This document shows positions 9,751 through 19,439 of a DNA stretch of 64,000 bases, piece by piece. A program made the translations under genes and the position numbers. The notes beneath the pieces are model-generated. The model saw nothing but the letters and a program-made list of their open reading frames with translations, ran no database searches and was not told the origin of the DNA. The DNA comes from Pandoraea sputorum (lineage in GTDB: Bacteria > Pseudomonadota > Gammaproteobacteria > Burkholderiales > Burkholderiaceae). The stretch lies in NCBI RefSeq assembly GCF_000814845.2, contig NZ_CP010431.2, forward strand, positions 2,666,001 to 2,730,000, written 5' to 3'. Numbering within the stretch: position 1 is the first letter of the stretch; every line of letters begins with the position of its first letter.

Positions 9751-11094
9751 TCAGTCGTCCAGCGGCAACCCGCTACGATCCTTCACCAGCGCGACGGCAA
9801 CGACCGACACCAGCGCACACGCGATCATGAAGAAGACCACCGGCACGTAGCTGCCGCCGAAGTAGGCGACGAGCGCGGTGGCGATCAGCGGCATCGGACC
9901 ACCCACGAGCGCAGCACCGATCTGATAGCCGAGCGACATCCCGGTATAGCGAATTGAGGGCGGGAACGCCTCGGCGAGCAACGTGCCGATCATCGAGCCA
10001 TAGGTCGTCCAGATCACGCTCAGGCCAACGCCCACGGCCACTGACGCGAGCAGAATCGACTTCTGATTCAGCAGCCAGAAATACGGCCCGATCCACACGA
10101 TGAACGCGACCGTGCCCCACAGGAAGACCTTCTTGCGCCCGATCTTATCCGACAGATGCCCGAAGTAGAGCATGAAAGGGAAGGCGATCAGCGCACAAAC
10201 CAGCACGATGTTCAGAATGTCCGAGCGCGCAAAGCCGTGGCCGATCATGTACGAAATCGTGAACGTGGCATACAGGAAGAACGTCGACGTTTCCACGACC
10301 TTAGCGCCAATGGCGATCAGCACCGAGCGCCAGTGGTCCTGCAGCGTTTCCTTGAGCGGAATGCGCGTTTCAGTGCGCGTGGCCATGATTTTCTTGAACG
10401 ACGGCGTCTCGCCCACGGCGTTACGAATCCACATGCCGATCAGCACGAGCACGATCGAGCCGACGAACGGAATACGCCAACCCCAGCTTTGGAAGTCGGC
10501 GTCGCTGATCGAGTTGCTCAGTAGTGACGTGATGATGTTGCCCAGCGCGAGCCCGAGCACCGCACCCGTCTGCGGCACAGCACCGTAAAAGCCGCGACGA
10601 TGGCGGGGCGAATACTCGACCGCGAGCAACACACCGCCGCCCCATTCGCCGCCGAGCGCCAGCCCTTGCATCAGCCGCAGTACGGAGAGAAGGATCGGTG
10701 CCCATACGCCGATCTGGTCGTAGTTGGGCAGCAAACCCATGAGTACCGTCGACATGCCCATCATCGTGAGCGTGATGGCGAGCGTCTTCTTGCGGCCGAC
10801 GCGATCGCCGATGTGCGCGAAAATCACGCCGCCCAGCGGACGAATGACGAAGGCCAGCGCGAACGTCGCCAGCGCCAGCAGGTTACTGACCAGCGGGTCG
10901 GTACTCGGGAAGAATTGCTTGGCGAAGATGATGGACGCCATCGTTCCGTAGAGGAAGTAGTCGTACCACTCGATGGTGCTGCCCACGGCACTGCCGAGGA
11001 GTGCGCGCCGACGCTCGGCGTCGGGCACCATCGCTTCTTTCATTGCTGACGTCAGGCCGGGGGTGCCTGCGCTGTTGGGCGCTATTCCGCTCAT
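9751..11094 (-). CDS. MFS transporter, metabolite:H+ symporter (MHS) type
   Basis: Inner-membrane transporter of 447 residues with twelve predicted helices. MHS-type marks are 'STIEWYDYFLYG' at helix 1 and the loop 'GDRVGRKKTL' between helices 2 and 3, repeated as 'SDKIGRKKVF' in the second half. The family imports carboxylates, osmolytes or aromatic acids. Context suggests a hydroxy-acid or alcohol substrate for the dehydrogenases at 12330-14995. The ATG at 11094 is preferred over a GTG at 11103 because AAGGTGGAG lies immediately upstream. A copy of the TATAACTTTT motif is found 82 bases upstream. Confidence 0.87.
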   Translation of the reverse strand: MSGIAPNSAGTPGLTSAMKEAMVPDAERRRALLGSAVGSTIEWYDYFLYGTMASIIFAKQFFPSTDPLVSNLLALATFALAFVIRPLGGVIFAHIGDRVGRKKTLAITLTMMGMSTVLMGLLPNYDQIGVWAPILLSVLRLMQGLALGGEWGGGVLLAVEYSPRHRRGFYGAVPQTGAVLGLALGNIITSLLSNSISDADFQSWGWRIPFVGSIVLVLIGMWIRNAVGETPSFKKIMATRTETRIPLKETLQDHWRSVLIAIGAKVVETSTFFLYATFTISYMIGHGFARSDILNIVLVCALIAFPFMLYFGHLSDKIGRKKVFLWGTVAFIVWIGPYFWLLNQKSILLASVAVGVGLSVIWTTYGSMIGTLLAEAFPPSIRYTGMSLGYQIGAALVGGPMPLIATALVAYFGGSYVPVVFFMIACALVSVVAVALVKDRSGLPLDD

Positions 11095-11175
11095 TGTCTC
11101 CACCTTGTTTTTTAATGACCGGACGAAGTCTACAAAGGCAGGAGGCGGCAGTACACTGAACGTTTGCGTTAGCGC

Positions 11176-11185
11176 TATAACTTTT
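11176..11185. promoter_or_regulatory. LysR-type operator candidate, copy A
   Basis: TATAACTTTT inside the extended block TTAGCGCTATAACTTTTTC, upstream of the MHS transporter. The same block recurs upstream of the lysR gene (copy B), and its core upstream of the iron alcohol dehydrogenase (copy C). Confidence 0.5.
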
Positions 11186-11187
11186 TC

Positions 11188-12210
11188 TCAGAGCAGACGG
11201 CTGCGGCGCGCCCCTTCGCCATGCGAGGGACGCATACCAGCAATACCGTGGACGAGGAGGGCGTGCCGCTTATTCCCCCGGGCAGCGCCGTTCGCGACGA
11301 TGGCATCCATTAGCATCTGCGCGCCGTGCGACAGCGGGGCACCGCGTCGCGTGACCAGTTCGTATGGCTCGCTGAGCGACGACAGGGTCAGGGGAAGCGT
11401 ACGGGCGATGCCATGTCCGGTATGGAAGCGCGCCACGTCGATCGACACCAGCGCGACCAGCGACGGGTTCTTCTGAAGCAAAGAGACGGTCGCGAAGGCG
11501 GACGTCGTTTCCAGTAAATGCGCGGGGAAGCGCAAGCCTGCGTCATGAAACTCCCGTTCTAGCAGCCGTCGCATCGGCATGTTGGCCCGATAGACGACCC
11601 AGCGATAGTGCGCGAGATCTTCCAGCGACACATGGGCGGCGTCGGCCAGCGGGTGCGCAGTATTGGCGATGACGGCGAGCGTTTCGTCCTGAACGAAGGT
11701 GCTGTCGTAGAGGTAGGGGGTCTGGCTGACGCTTGTGCGGCAGATGGCGAGATCGAGCCGACCGGCGTCGATCTGACTGAGCAGGGCGGCGCTCGTGTCT
11801 TCCACGATTTCAATCGACATATCGGGCTGCGCTTCGCTGACCGCCGTGATGGCATCGGTGAGCAACGGCACGGCCCCCATGATCACGCCGACCGACACGC
11901 GCCCGCCGTGTCCGCGCATGATCCCGACCATCTCTTCGCGCAGGTGCGCCAGATCCGACTGGATCAGGCGTGCGTAGCGAATCACACAGTGCCCTACGGC
12001 GTTCGGTTCGAGGCCACGGTTCGAGCGTTCGAACAGGGCGGTGCCGAAGGTCGTCTCGATCTCATGCAGCGCCTTGCTCGCGCCAGGTTGTGTCATCGCG
12101 AGCTGCTTGGCCGCGCCTAGCAATGAACCGTGTTCCTCGATGGCGATGAGCAACCGGAGTTGCTTGACGTGCAGCCGGGAGATGATCGAATTGAGCGAGG
12201 GAGGCATCAT
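11188..12210 (-). CDS. LysR-family regulator
   Basis: Transcription factor of 340 residues. The N-terminal winged helix-turn-helix reads 'LRLLIAIEEHGSLLGAAKQLAMTQPGASKALHEIE' in short blocks, followed by the periplasmic-binding-protein-like effector domain. It lies between the MHS transporter and the divergent iron alcohol dehydrogenase, so it most likely senses their substrate. Two ATG codons are adjacent (12210, 12207); no strong ribosome site separates them. Its own upstream region contains motif copy B, suggesting autoregulation. Confidence 0.88.
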   Translation of the reverse strand: MMPPSLNSIISRLHVKQLRLLIAIEEHGSLLGAAKQLAMTQPGASKALHEIETTFGTALFERSNRGLEPNAVGHCVIRYARLIQSDLAHLREEMVGIMRGHGGRVSVGVIMGAVPLLTDAITAVSEAQPDMSIEIVEDTSAALLSQIDAGRLDLAICRTSVSQTPYLYDSTFVQDETLAVIANTAHPLADAAHVSLEDLAHYRWVVYRANMPMRRLLEREFHDAGLRFPAHLLETTSAFATVSLLQKNPSLVALVSIDVARFHTGHGIARTLPLTLSSLSEPYELVTRRGAPLSHGAQMLMDAIVANGAARGNKRHALLVHGIAGMRPSHGEGARRSRLL

Positions 12211-12220
12211 TGTCTTGATG

Positions 12221-12230
12221 AAAAGTTATA
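12221..12230. promoter_or_regulatory. LysR-type operator candidate, copy B
   Basis: Minus-strand TATAACTTTT in the block ATAGCGATATAACTTTTCA, ten bases ahead of the lysR start. It closely matches copy A. Confidence 0.5.
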
Positions 12231-12308
12231 TCGCTATCAAATGCTGTCAATATCGCCGCAGCGCGATGGGCCATACACTGCGAAATCTCTGCGTGAGCAT
12301 AGCTTTCC

Positions 12309-12318
12309 TATAACTTTT
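12309..12318. promoter_or_regulatory. LysR-type operator candidate, copy C
   Basis: TATAACTTTT preceded by CATAGCTTTCC, ending 11 bases before the iron alcohol dehydrogenase start. Together with copy B it forms inverted 10-mers (GAAAAGTTAT / ATAACTTTTC) about 80 bases apart. Confidence 0.45.
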
Positions 12319-12329
12319 CGTCATCTACT

Positions 12330-13469
12330 ATGTCCCTCATCAACTACATCACCCAGATCCAGTTCGGCTTCGACTCGATCCGGCTTCTCGCGAGCGAGTG
12401 CGAACGCATCGGTATCCGCCGCCCGTTGATCGTGACGGACGCGGGCATTCGGGCCGCCGGTTTGCTCAACACGGTATTGAGCGCACTGGGGCAGGGCGAG
12501 TTGGTGCCGGTCTTCGACGCGACGCCACCGAACCCGAACGAATCGGTCGTGCGCGAGGCGGTCGCCATGTACCGGTCGAACGAATGCGACGGTGTGATTG
12601 CGCTGGGCGGCGGTTCTTCCATCGATCTGGCTAAGGGTGTTGCGGTGTGCGCAACGCACGAGGGCCCGTTGCAGAGTTTCGCTGTGATCGAAGGCGGCGC
12701 TGCGCGTATTACGTCAGCAACCGCCCCGGTGATCGCGATTCCGACAACCGCCGGTACTGGCAGCGAAGTCGGTCGTGGCGCCATCCTGATCCTCGACGAC
12801 GGCCGCAAGGTTGGTGTGATCTCTCCGTACGTCGTGCCGCGTCTGGCGATCTGCGACCCCGCACTGACGCTGGGTTTGCCTGCCGGAATGACCGCCGCGA
12901 CCGGCATGGACGCCATCGCGCACTGCATGGAAACGTTCATGGCCCCGGCGTTCAACCCGCCCGCCGACGGTATCGCCCTCGACGGCCTGTGGCGCGCCTG
13001 GCGGCACATCGAGCGCGCGACACGCGAGCCGTCCGATCGTGAGGCACGCCTGAACATGATGAGCGCTTCGATGCAAGGTGCGCTTGCCTTCCAGAAAGGC
13101 CTCGGCTGCGTGCACAGCCTGAGCCACTCACTGGGCGGCATCAATCCTCGCCTGCATCACGGCACGCTCAACGCTATCCTGTTGCCTGCCGTGATCGCGT
13201 TCAATCGCACGGCACCTTCGATGCAGGACGACGCAAAGCTCGACCGGCTGGCACAGGCGATGGCGCTGCCCTCGGGCGACGACGTCGGTCCGGCGATTGC
13301 CGCGATGACCGCAAAACTCGGCCTGCCGGGCGGACTTGCGGAACTGGGGGTGACTCGCGAGCAGTTCCCGCGCATCATCGAGGGTGCGCTGAAAGATCAC
13401 AGCCACAAGACCAACCCGCGAGATGCCTCGGCTGAGGATTATCGCGAGATGCTGGAAGCGTCGATGTAA
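12330..13469 (+). CDS. Iron-containing alcohol dehydrogenase (4-hydroxybutyrate dehydrogenase-like)
   Basis: Cytoplasmic NAD(P)-dependent group III alcohol dehydrogenase of 379 residues. The nucleotide-binding '[11 protein letters not shown]' and the metal-ligand region 'HCMETFMAP' / 'HSLSHSLGG' / 'HHGTLNA' are present. It precedes an aldehyde dehydrogenase of succinate-semialdehyde type, so the pair could oxidise 4-hydroxybutyrate through succinate semialdehyde to succinate. That substrate is inference from context. The start follows the LysR-motif region closely, with only 11 bases between motif and ATG. Confidence 0.85.
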   Translation: MSLINYITQIQFGFDSIRLLASECERIGIRRPLIVTDAGIRAAGLLNTVLSALGQGELVPVFDATPPNPNESVVREAVAMYRSNECDGVIALGGGSSIDLAKGVAVCATHEGPLQSFAVIEGGAARITSATAPVIAIPTTAGTGSEVGRGAILILDDGRKVGVISPYVVPRLAICDPALTLGLPAGMTAATGMDAIAHCMETFMAPAFNPPADGIALDGLWRAWRHIERATREPSDREARLNMMSASMQGALAFQKGLGCVHSLSHSLGGINPRLHHGTLNAILLPAVIAFNRTAPSMQDDAKLDRLAQAMALPSGDDVGPAIAAMTAKLGLPGGLAELGVTREQFPRIIEGALKDHSHKTNPRDASAEDYREMLEASM

Positions 13470-13549
13470 CGCGCAGCGGGGCGTACGCAGGGCCGATGAG
13501 CATCGGTTCGTACGCCTTGCCTTTGCCCAATCATTCTCAGGAAATTCAT

Positions 13550-14995
13550 ATGGTTACGTCAGGTTATACAGACACCAAACTTCTGATTAACGGCGAGTGG
13601 TGCGATGCCGCCAGCGGCAAGACGCTCGACGTCGTCAACCCGGCGACGGGCAACGCCATCGGTAAAGTCGCGCATGCGGGCATCGCCGACCTCGACCGCG
13701 CACTCGACGCCGCCCAGCGTGGTTTCGCCACGTGGCGCAAGATTCCGGCCGCCGAGCGTGCCGTGACGATGCGCAAGGCTGCTGTTCTCGTGCGCGAGCG
13801 TGCCGATTCGATTGCGCGTCTTATGACGCAGGAACAGGGCAAGCCGTTTGCCGAGGCGCGTATCGAAGTGCTCTCCGCCGCAGGCATCATCGAATGGTTC
13901 GCCGACGAAGGCATGCGCGTGTATGGCCGTGTCGTGCCGTCGCGCAATCTGAATGCGCAGCAGACGGTGCTCAAGGAGCCGATCGGTCCGGTCGCCGCCT
14001 TCACGCCGTGGAACTTCCCCGTCAACCAGGTCGTTCGCAAGCTGAGCGCTGCGCTGGCCTGCGGCTGTTCGTTCCTGGTCAAGGCACCGGAAGAGACCCC
14101 GGCGTCGCCTGCCGCGTTGCTGCAAGCGTTTGTCGACGCGGGTGTGCCCGCTGGTGTGGTGGGCCTGGTCTTCGGCGATCCGGCCGAGATTTCCAGTTAT
14201 CTGATTCCGCACCCGATCATCCGCAAGATCACGTTCACCGGCTCGACGCCGGTCGGCAAGCAACTGGCCTCGCTGGCCGGTCTGCACATGAAGCGCGCGA
14301 CGATGGAACTGGGCGGTCATGCGCCTGTGATCGTGGCGGAAGACGCGGACCTCGCGCTGGCCATCAAGGCGGCCGGTGGTGCGAAGTTCCGTAACGCAGG
14401 GCAGGTGTGCATCTCGCCGACGCGTTTTCTCGTGCACAACAGCATCAAGGACGAGTTCGCCAAGGCGCTCGTCAAGCACGCAGAATCGCTGAAGCTGGGC
14501 GACGGTCTTGCTGAAGGCACGACGCTCGGCCCGCTCGCCAACGCACGTCGTGTCACGGCCATGAGCCGCGTGATCGAAGACGCACGCAAGACGGGTGCGA
14601 CGATTGCGACGGGCGGCGAGCGCGTCGGCACGTCGGGCAACTTCTTCGCACCGACGGTGCTGACCGACGTGTCACTCGAAGCCGATGTGTTCAACAACGA
14701 GCCGTTCGGCCCGGTGGCGGCCATCCGTGGCTTCGATAAGCTCGAAGATGCGATTGCAGAGGCGAACCGCCTGCCGTTCGGGCTGGCCGGTTACGCGTTC
14801 ACGCAATCGTTCCGCAACGTGCATCTGCTTTCGCAACAGTTGGAAGTGGGCATGCTGTGGGTCAACCAGCCCGCTGCACCTTCTCCCGAAATGCCGTTCG
14901 GCGGCGTGAAGGATTCGGGCTACGGGTCGGAAGGCGGACCGGAAGCGATGGAAGCCTATCTCGTGACGAAGGCTGTCTCGGTCATGGCGAACTGA
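13550..14995 (+). CDS. NAD(P)-dependent aldehyde dehydrogenase, succinate-semialdehyde type
   Basis: Enzyme of 481 residues oxidising an aldehyde to its acid. The family fold is clear: 'PWNFPVNQV', general base E253 in 'MELGGHAP', catalytic C287 in '[11 protein letters not shown]'. Length and motifs fit the succinate/glutarate-semialdehyde dehydrogenase branch. The ATG at 13550 is preferred over 13496 because it follows CTCAGGAAATTC and begins the normal family N-terminus. Eighty bases separate it from the iron alcohol dehydrogenase on the same strand, probably one operon. Confidence 0.87.
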   Translation: MVTSGYTDTKLLINGEWCDAASGKTLDVVNPATGNAIGKVAHAGIADLDRALDAAQRGFATWRKIPAAERAVTMRKAAVLVRERADSIARLMTQEQGKPFAEARIEVLSAAGIIEWFADEGMRVYGRVVPSRNLNAQQTVLKEPIGPVAAFTPWNFPVNQVVRKLSAALACGCSFLVKAPEETPASPAALLQAFVDAGVPAGVVGLVFGDPAEISSYLIPHPIIRKITFTGSTPVGKQLASLAGLHMKRATMELGGHAPVIVAEDADLALAIKAAGGAKFRNAGQVCISPTRFLVHNSIKDEFAKALVKHAESLKLGDGLAEGTTLGPLANARRVTAMSRVIEDARKTGATIATGGERVGTSGNFFAPTVLTDVSLEADVFNNEPFGPVAAIRGFDKLEDAIAEANRLPFGLAGYAFTQSFRNVHLLSQQLEVGMLWVNQPAAPSPEMPFGGVKDSGYGSEGGPEAMEAYLVTKAVSVMAN

Positions 14996-15019
14996 TCGTC
15001 TGAGTGATCGTCTGAAATG

Positions 15020-15047
15020 CGCGGCACTCCATTCCCGGGGTGCCGCG
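15020..15047. terminator. Hairpin between convergent genes
   Basis: Stem CGCGGCACTCC / GGGGTGCCGCG (8 Watson-Crick pairs, one G-T, two more pairs) with a 6-nt loop. There is no T-run, so intrinsic termination is uncertain. It sits between the aldehyde dehydrogenase and the convergent phnF-like gene. Confidence 0.5.
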
Positions 15048-15058
15048 TTCGCGGAAAG

Positions 15059-15835
15059 TCAATTCGAGGTATCGACCATCAGTTGCACGCGGTCAGCAGC
15101 GAAGTGCGTGATGCCGTATTTGATCGGCACGCCGTCGAGATCGACGTCGACATTCTCGACCCAAAGCACCGGTTGCTGGCGATTCACGCCGAGCCGCCAC
15201 GCGATCTCGGTGTCCGGCAGCACGCTGCCGATACGACTCCACTTGCGCAGATAGTCAGGCACACCCATCGAGGCGAGCGCGTGCGTGATGCTGCTGTCTT
15301 CTTCGAGCAGGCTCGGCAGATCCGGGAAGCGCGCGGCAGGGTACCAGTTGCACGCGTAGGTCAGCGGCACGCCGTCGGCCGCATGCAGCGACTCGATGCG
15401 CCATACCGGGGCGCGCACACGCAATTCCAATTCCTTGGCGACGGCCGCATCGGCCTGAAGACGCACCGCTGAGAGCATCTGTCCCTCGGCCGCGTGGTGT
15501 TGCTGACGCAGGTTCTCCGTGAAGCGTGTGCGCCGTCCGATCAGGTAGTCGATAGCGCCGCGCTGCACGAAGGTGCCGCGTCCCTGTTCGATGCTCACCA
15601 GACCGTTCGCGGCCAGCCCGAGCACCGCGCGGCGCACCGTGTGACGGTTCACGTCGAAGCGCTTCGCGAGTTCCCCTTCGCTCGGCAGGCGGCCTTCGTC
15701 ACCGAAGCCGTCGGCGGCAATCTCCCTGGCGAGAATCTGCTCGATCTGACGCCAGACGGCCACGCCTGCGCCGCGCTCCACGCGCTCCCCATTGCCTGCA
15801 TTTGCACTCAATACTGCATTCCCGCTCGCTGTCAT
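15059..15835 (-). CDS. phnF: GntR/HutC-family regulator, PhnF-like
   Basis: Repressor-type protein of 258 residues. The N-terminal winged helix shows 'LPSEGELAKRFDVNRHTVRRAV' in blocks and 'GRGTFV' at its end. A UTRA ligand domain follows. It is divergent from phnD-phnC-phnE, and its sequence style is that of PhnF, the phosphonate-locus regulator. A HutC-type half match, ATCTAGAC at 15975, lies in the shared intergenic region. Confidence 0.82.
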   Translation of the reverse strand: MTASGNAVLSANAGNGERVERGAGVAVWRQIEQILAREIAADGFGDEGRLPSEGELAKRFDVNRHTVRRAVLGLAANGLVSIEQGRGTFVQRGAIDYLIGRRTRFTENLRQQHHAAEGQMLSAVRLQADAAVAKELELRVRAPVWRIESLHAADGVPLTYACNWYPAARFPDLPSLLEEDSSITHALASMGVPDYLRKWSRIGSVLPDTEIAWRLGVNRQQPVLWVENVDVDLDGVPIKYGITHFAADRVQLMVDTSN

Positions 15836-15974
15836 AGCGACGTCATCCCCTGGACTTCATATGTTCATCGATCAGGGCGCATTGTAGTGCGCGCGACGTG
15901 ATGGATGTGTGACTTTGGCGTGTCCGTATGCAGAATCGTCACGATTTCCGAGCGTAATTTTTAGTAACAAAATC

Positions 15975-15982
15975 ATCTAGAC
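15975..15982. promoter_or_regulatory. Possible PhnF/HutC-type operator
   Basis: ATCTAGAC fits the HutC-subfamily pattern GTxTAxAC at seven of eight positions and lies 94 bases before phnD. Single occurrence, weak evidence. Confidence 0.25.
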
Positions 15983-16075
15983 GTTCAGATAAATGCATCA
16001 CGGTTCTGTCATGTCCGATTCCTAGAATCCGCAGCAGAGTTTTCGCATGCCCGTAGTACAACCCAGAGGGAATTC

Positions 16076-16975
16076 ATGAAAGCTATTAAACGCTTCGCCG
16101 CGCTCGCCTTCTTTGCTGCTGTCGCCAGCGGTGCAGCACACGCCGCAGGCGAGTGCCCGAACAATGGTGTCGTCCGCTTTGGCGTCGAGCCGTACGAATC
16201 GTCGGCGCGTATGCTGCCCGTCTACACCGATCTCGCCAAACTGATTGGCGACAAGCTCGGTTGCAAGGTCGAGTTGTACATCGCCACGAGCTACAACGCC
16301 GAGATCGAAGCGATGCGCAACAACAAGCTCGAATTCGCCCAGTTCGGCCCGCTCGGCTACGTACTCGCGCATCAGGTCGCGCATGCCGAAGCCGTCGCCA
16401 CGTTCGCCAACGAAAACGGTTCGCCGCAAAACTACTACGCATCGATCGTCACGTGGCCGGGTTCGGGCGTGACGACGCTTGCCGACACGGCGGGCAAGTC
16501 CTTCGCGTACGCCGATCCGGCATCGACCTCGGGCCACCTGTTCCCGGCCTACGGTCTGCGCAAGAACGGCATCGACCCGGACAAGGGTGTGAAGGCCATC
16601 TATGCGGGCAGCCACACGGCGTCGTTCGAAGCTCTGCGCAACCACAAGGTCGTTGCTGGCGAACTGAACAGCGAAGAAATCTCCAGCGCGCGTCTGCACG
16701 GCGAATACGACGACAAGGCCTACGTCACGCTGTGGAAGTCGGACCCGATCCCGGTCGACCCGATGGCCGTTCGCGGCGATCTGCCTGCTGAGTTCAAGTC
16801 ACGTCTGGCGAAGATCCTGTCGAACCTCGACCTGAAGGAACTGCCGGAAGCCGACCAGAAGTTCATGGCCGCCAACGCGACTCCGGCGCTCAAGACCGTG
16901 CCGCAGAACGACGCGGCTTACAACCAGATTCGCGATCTCGTCTCCACCCTCCATATCGATCTGTCGAAACTGTGA
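16076..16975 (+). CDS. phnD: Phosphonate ABC transporter, periplasmic binding protein
   Basis: Exported solute-binding protein of 299 residues with a signal peptide ending near 'GAAHA' (residue ~22). Family features include 'VRFGVEPYESSARMLPVY', 'AQFGPLGYV' and 'DPASTSGHLFPAYGLRK'. It binds phosphonates or related phosphorus compounds for uptake through PhnE/PhnC. First gene of phnDCE; its stop overlaps the GTG start of phnC. Confidence 0.92.
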   Translation: MKAIKRFAALAFFAAVASGAAHAAGECPNNGVVRFGVEPYESSARMLPVYTDLAKLIGDKLGCKVELYIATSYNAEIEAMRNNKLEFAQFGPLGYVLAHQVAHAEAVATFANENGSPQNYYASIVTWPGSGVTTLADTAGKSFAYADPASTSGHLFPAYGLRKNGIDPDKGVKAIYAGSHTASFEALRNHKVVAGELNSEEISSARLHGEYDDKAYVTLWKSDPIPVDPMAVRGDLPAEFKSRLAKILSNLDLKELPEADQKFMAANATPALKTVPQNDAAYNQIRDLVSTLHIDLSKL

Positions 16976-17841
16976 ACACCTTGTCCAAAGCAACGGACGG
17001 ATTGGCATTGACCCCGGCTGACGCGCTCGCGGCCGCCGGGGCCGCCCATGCCAGCACGCCGGGAGCGTGTCGCCGTACCAGACTCGCCCCCGGTGTGAAG
17101 CTCGCCGTTCAGAATCTGACGATGTGCTACGCGAACGGTCATACCGCGTTGCGTGATTTCAATCTGTCGGTCGGGGCCGGCGAAATGGTCGTGGTGCTCG
17201 GCAGCAATGGCTCCGGCAAATCAACGCTCATGAAGTGCGTGGTCGGGATCAACCGGCCGACGCAGGGCAGTGTGAATCTGGCCGGACGCGATCTGGTCAA
17301 GTTGTCCGGCGAGCCGCTGCGCGAAGCACGTCTGCCGCTTGCACTGATCTCGCAGAACGCCAATCTGGTCAAGCGTCGCAGCGTGATCGCCAATGTGTGC
17401 TGTGGTGCACTCGGCCGTCACCGCACCCTCTCGACCGCGCTCGGACGCGTACCGCGCGAGACCATCGAACCGGCGCGCGCGTATCTCGATGAAGTCGGCC
17501 TGTTGCATCTCGAAAAACAACGTGCGGGCACGCTGTCTGGGGGTCAGGCGCAACGTGTCGCCGTCGCCCGTGCCCTCGCGCAGGAGCCGCACGTGTTGCT
17601 GGCCGACGAACCCGTCGCGAGTCTCGATCCCGAGGCAGCGGACGAAGTCATGCGCCTGCTGCGTCGTCTTGCGACCGAGGACGGACTGGCCGTCGTGGTG
17701 GTGCTCCACCAGCCGGATCTCGCCATGCGTTACGCCGATCGCATGGTCGGACTGCGTCGCGGCGTGATGGAATTCGATCGGCCAGCGCGCGAAGTCTCTG
17801 CAGGTCAAATCTCCAATCTTTATGTCACCGAGGCTTCATGA
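16972..17841 (+). CDS. phnC: Phosphonate ABC transporter ATP-binding protein
   Basis: Cytoplasmic ATPase subunit of 289 residues. Walker A is 'GSNGSGKST', the signature is 'LSGGQAQRVAVARALA', and Walker B is 'VLLADEPVASLDPE'. The GTG start overlaps the phnD stop (GTGA), and the phnE start overlaps its own stop (ATGA), so the three genes are translationally coupled. About 40 extra N-terminal residues precede the usual domain start; a later start is possible but would lose the overlap. Confidence 0.92.
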   Translation: MNTLSKATDGLALTPADALAAAGAAHASTPGACRRTRLAPGVKLAVQNLTMCYANGHTALRDFNLSVGAGEMVVVLGSNGSGKSTLMKCVVGINRPTQGSVNLAGRDLVKLSGEPLREARLPLALISQNANLVKRRSVIANVCCGALGRHRTLSTALGRVPRETIEPARAYLDEVGLLHLEKQRAGTLSGGQAQRVAVARALAQEPHVLLADEPVASLDPEAADEVMRLLRRLATEDGLAVVVVLHQPDLAMRYADRMVGLRRGVMEFDRPAREVSAGQISNLYVTEAS

Positions 17842-18650
17842 GTACAGTGCTTGAAATGCGGGGTGGTCGTGGCCCGGGAGAGATGCCTGCGGGCATGCGC
17901 AGCGCGCTGATGTTGATCGGTGCGGTGATCGGCATCGCGTTGTTCGTGCAGGCGTGGATCGTCGTGCAGGCGCGTCCGCAGGATCTGATCACCGGCGCAC
18001 ACGGTATGGCCGACATCATCTCGCGCGCCATGCCGCCGGATTTTGCCCAGTTCATTCCGAACTTACGCCCGGTGCTCGAAACGATCGACCTGGCGATCTT
18101 CGGCACAGTGTTCGGCATTGTGCTGGCGTTCCCGCTGGCGATTCTCGCGGCAAAGAACGTCACGCCGGGCTTGCCGCTCTACTACGGTGCACGTGCGGTG
18201 ATCGGTGTGACGCGCGCGGTACCCGATCTGGTCTGGGCGTTGCTGTTTGTGACGGCGGTCGGTCTCGGGCCGTTCCCCGGCGCACTGGCGCTCGCCGTGC
18301 ACTCGGTCGGCATGCTCGGACGTCTGTTCGCCGAAGTCATCGAAGACATGGACATGGGGCCTGTGGAAGCCCTGACACTTACCGGAGCAGGACGCATCGC
18401 CGTGCTCACCCATGCGGTCATCCCCGGCGTATTACCTTCGTTGCTGGGCATCGGGTTGTTCCGTTTCGACGAGAACCTGCGGTCGTCGCTGGTACTCGGC
18501 TTCGTGGGGGCGGGCGGCATCGGTTTCCAGTTGCTCACGGCGATGAACCTGTTCGACTACCAGACGGTGTCGTATCTGCTGATCGTCACGTTCGTGTTGG
18601 TGGCTTGTGCGGAGCGCGCTTCGGCGTACCTGCGCAGTCTCGTGCATTGA
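17838..18650 (+). CDS. phnE: Phosphonate ABC transporter permease
   Basis: Inner-membrane permease of 270 residues with about six hydrophobic helices. It carries the PhnE-type cytoplasmic coupling loop 'EDMDMGPVEALTLTGAGR', the EAA-like motif. ATGA overlap with phnC. Only one permease gene is present. Confidence 0.92.
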   Translation: MSTVLEMRGGRGPGEMPAGMRSALMLIGAVIGIALFVQAWIVVQARPQDLITGAHGMADIISRAMPPDFAQFIPNLRPVLETIDLAIFGTVFGIVLAFPLAILAAKNVTPGLPLYYGARAVIGVTRAVPDLVWALLFVTAVGLGPFPGALALAVHSVGMLGRLFAEVIEDMDMGPVEALTLTGAGRIAVLTHAVIPGVLPSLLGIGLFRFDENLRSSLVLGFVGAGGIGFQLLTAMNLFDYQTVSYLLIVTFVLVACAERASAYLRSLVH

Positions 18651-18662
18651 GGGCAACTCGGT

Positions 18663-19322
18663 ATGCAACGTATTAATTGCGGAGAGGGCGTCGATCCGTG
18701 GACCGGCGCTCGAGTGTTGAGCGAGACACCGGAGATCGATCCGACATCGCTCGTGCGTGATAGCGATTTCGGGCGCTTTACCTATCTCGGACCGAATTCG
18801 GCGGTGCGGGCATCGAGAATTGGCGACTATGGCTACGCGATGGGCAGCAACCAGATCGCGCACGCGCACATTGGCAAGTTCGTGAATATCGCGACGGGCG
18901 TTCGCATCAATCCATCGAATCATCCGATGTGGCGCGCGACGCTGCATCACTTCACGTATCGCTCGCGATCATATGGTATGTCGCTCGACGACGATGCCGA
19001 GATTTTCGACTGGCGCGCGCAGGACGCTATCACGATCGGCCCGGACGTCTGGATCGGCCACAACGCGATCATCATGCCGGGCGTGAGCATCGGCACGGGG
19101 GCCGCGATTGGCTCCGGTGCAGTGGTGACGAAGGACGTGCCGCCGTACGCCATCGTCGTCGGTGTTCCAGCCCGGGTGCTGCGCTATCGCATGGACGACC
19201 GCACCGCCGAGCGCATGCAGGCGATTGGGTGGTGGGACTGGAATCCGGCGCAACTGGACGCGGCGCTCGCCGATTTCAGAATCCTCAGTTCCGCAGCGTT
19301 CGTGGAGAAGTACGAGCGGTAG
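18663..19322 (+). CDS. Hexapeptide-repeat transferase of phosphonate loci
   Basis: Left-handed beta-helix acyltransferase-type protein of 219 residues. Hexapeptide repeats run through '[33 protein letters not shown]' (in blocks) and the loop 'NPSNHPMWR'. The family is a recognised companion of C-P lyase operons (phosphonate metabolism transferase), with unproven substrate. It begins 12 bases after phnE and is likely co-transcribed. No phnG-phnN genes are in the window. Confidence 0.82.
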   Translation: MQRINCGEGVDPWTGARVLSETPEIDPTSLVRDSDFGRFTYLGPNSAVRASRIGDYGYAMGSNQIAHAHIGKFVNIATGVRINPSNHPMWRATLHHFTYRSRSYGMSLDDDAEIFDWRAQDAITIGPDVWIGHNAIIMPGVSIGTGAAIGSGAVVTKDVPPYAIVVGVPARVLRYRMDDRTAERMQAIGWWDWNPAQLDAALADFRILSSAAFVEKYER

Positions 19323-19439
19323 GACGGGGTGATGAGGGTGATGGGGCTGACGTGCCGCAATGCCGGGGGCGTCGGCCGCGCGCTTCCGTAGTAGAATCCG
19401 CCGGAATTGCCGGGACAACCGACGGGAGCGTCACCGACC

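Noticed and set aside
16022..16699. 225-codon antisense frame over phnD
   Set aside because: The sense frame is a clear PhnD with signal peptide.
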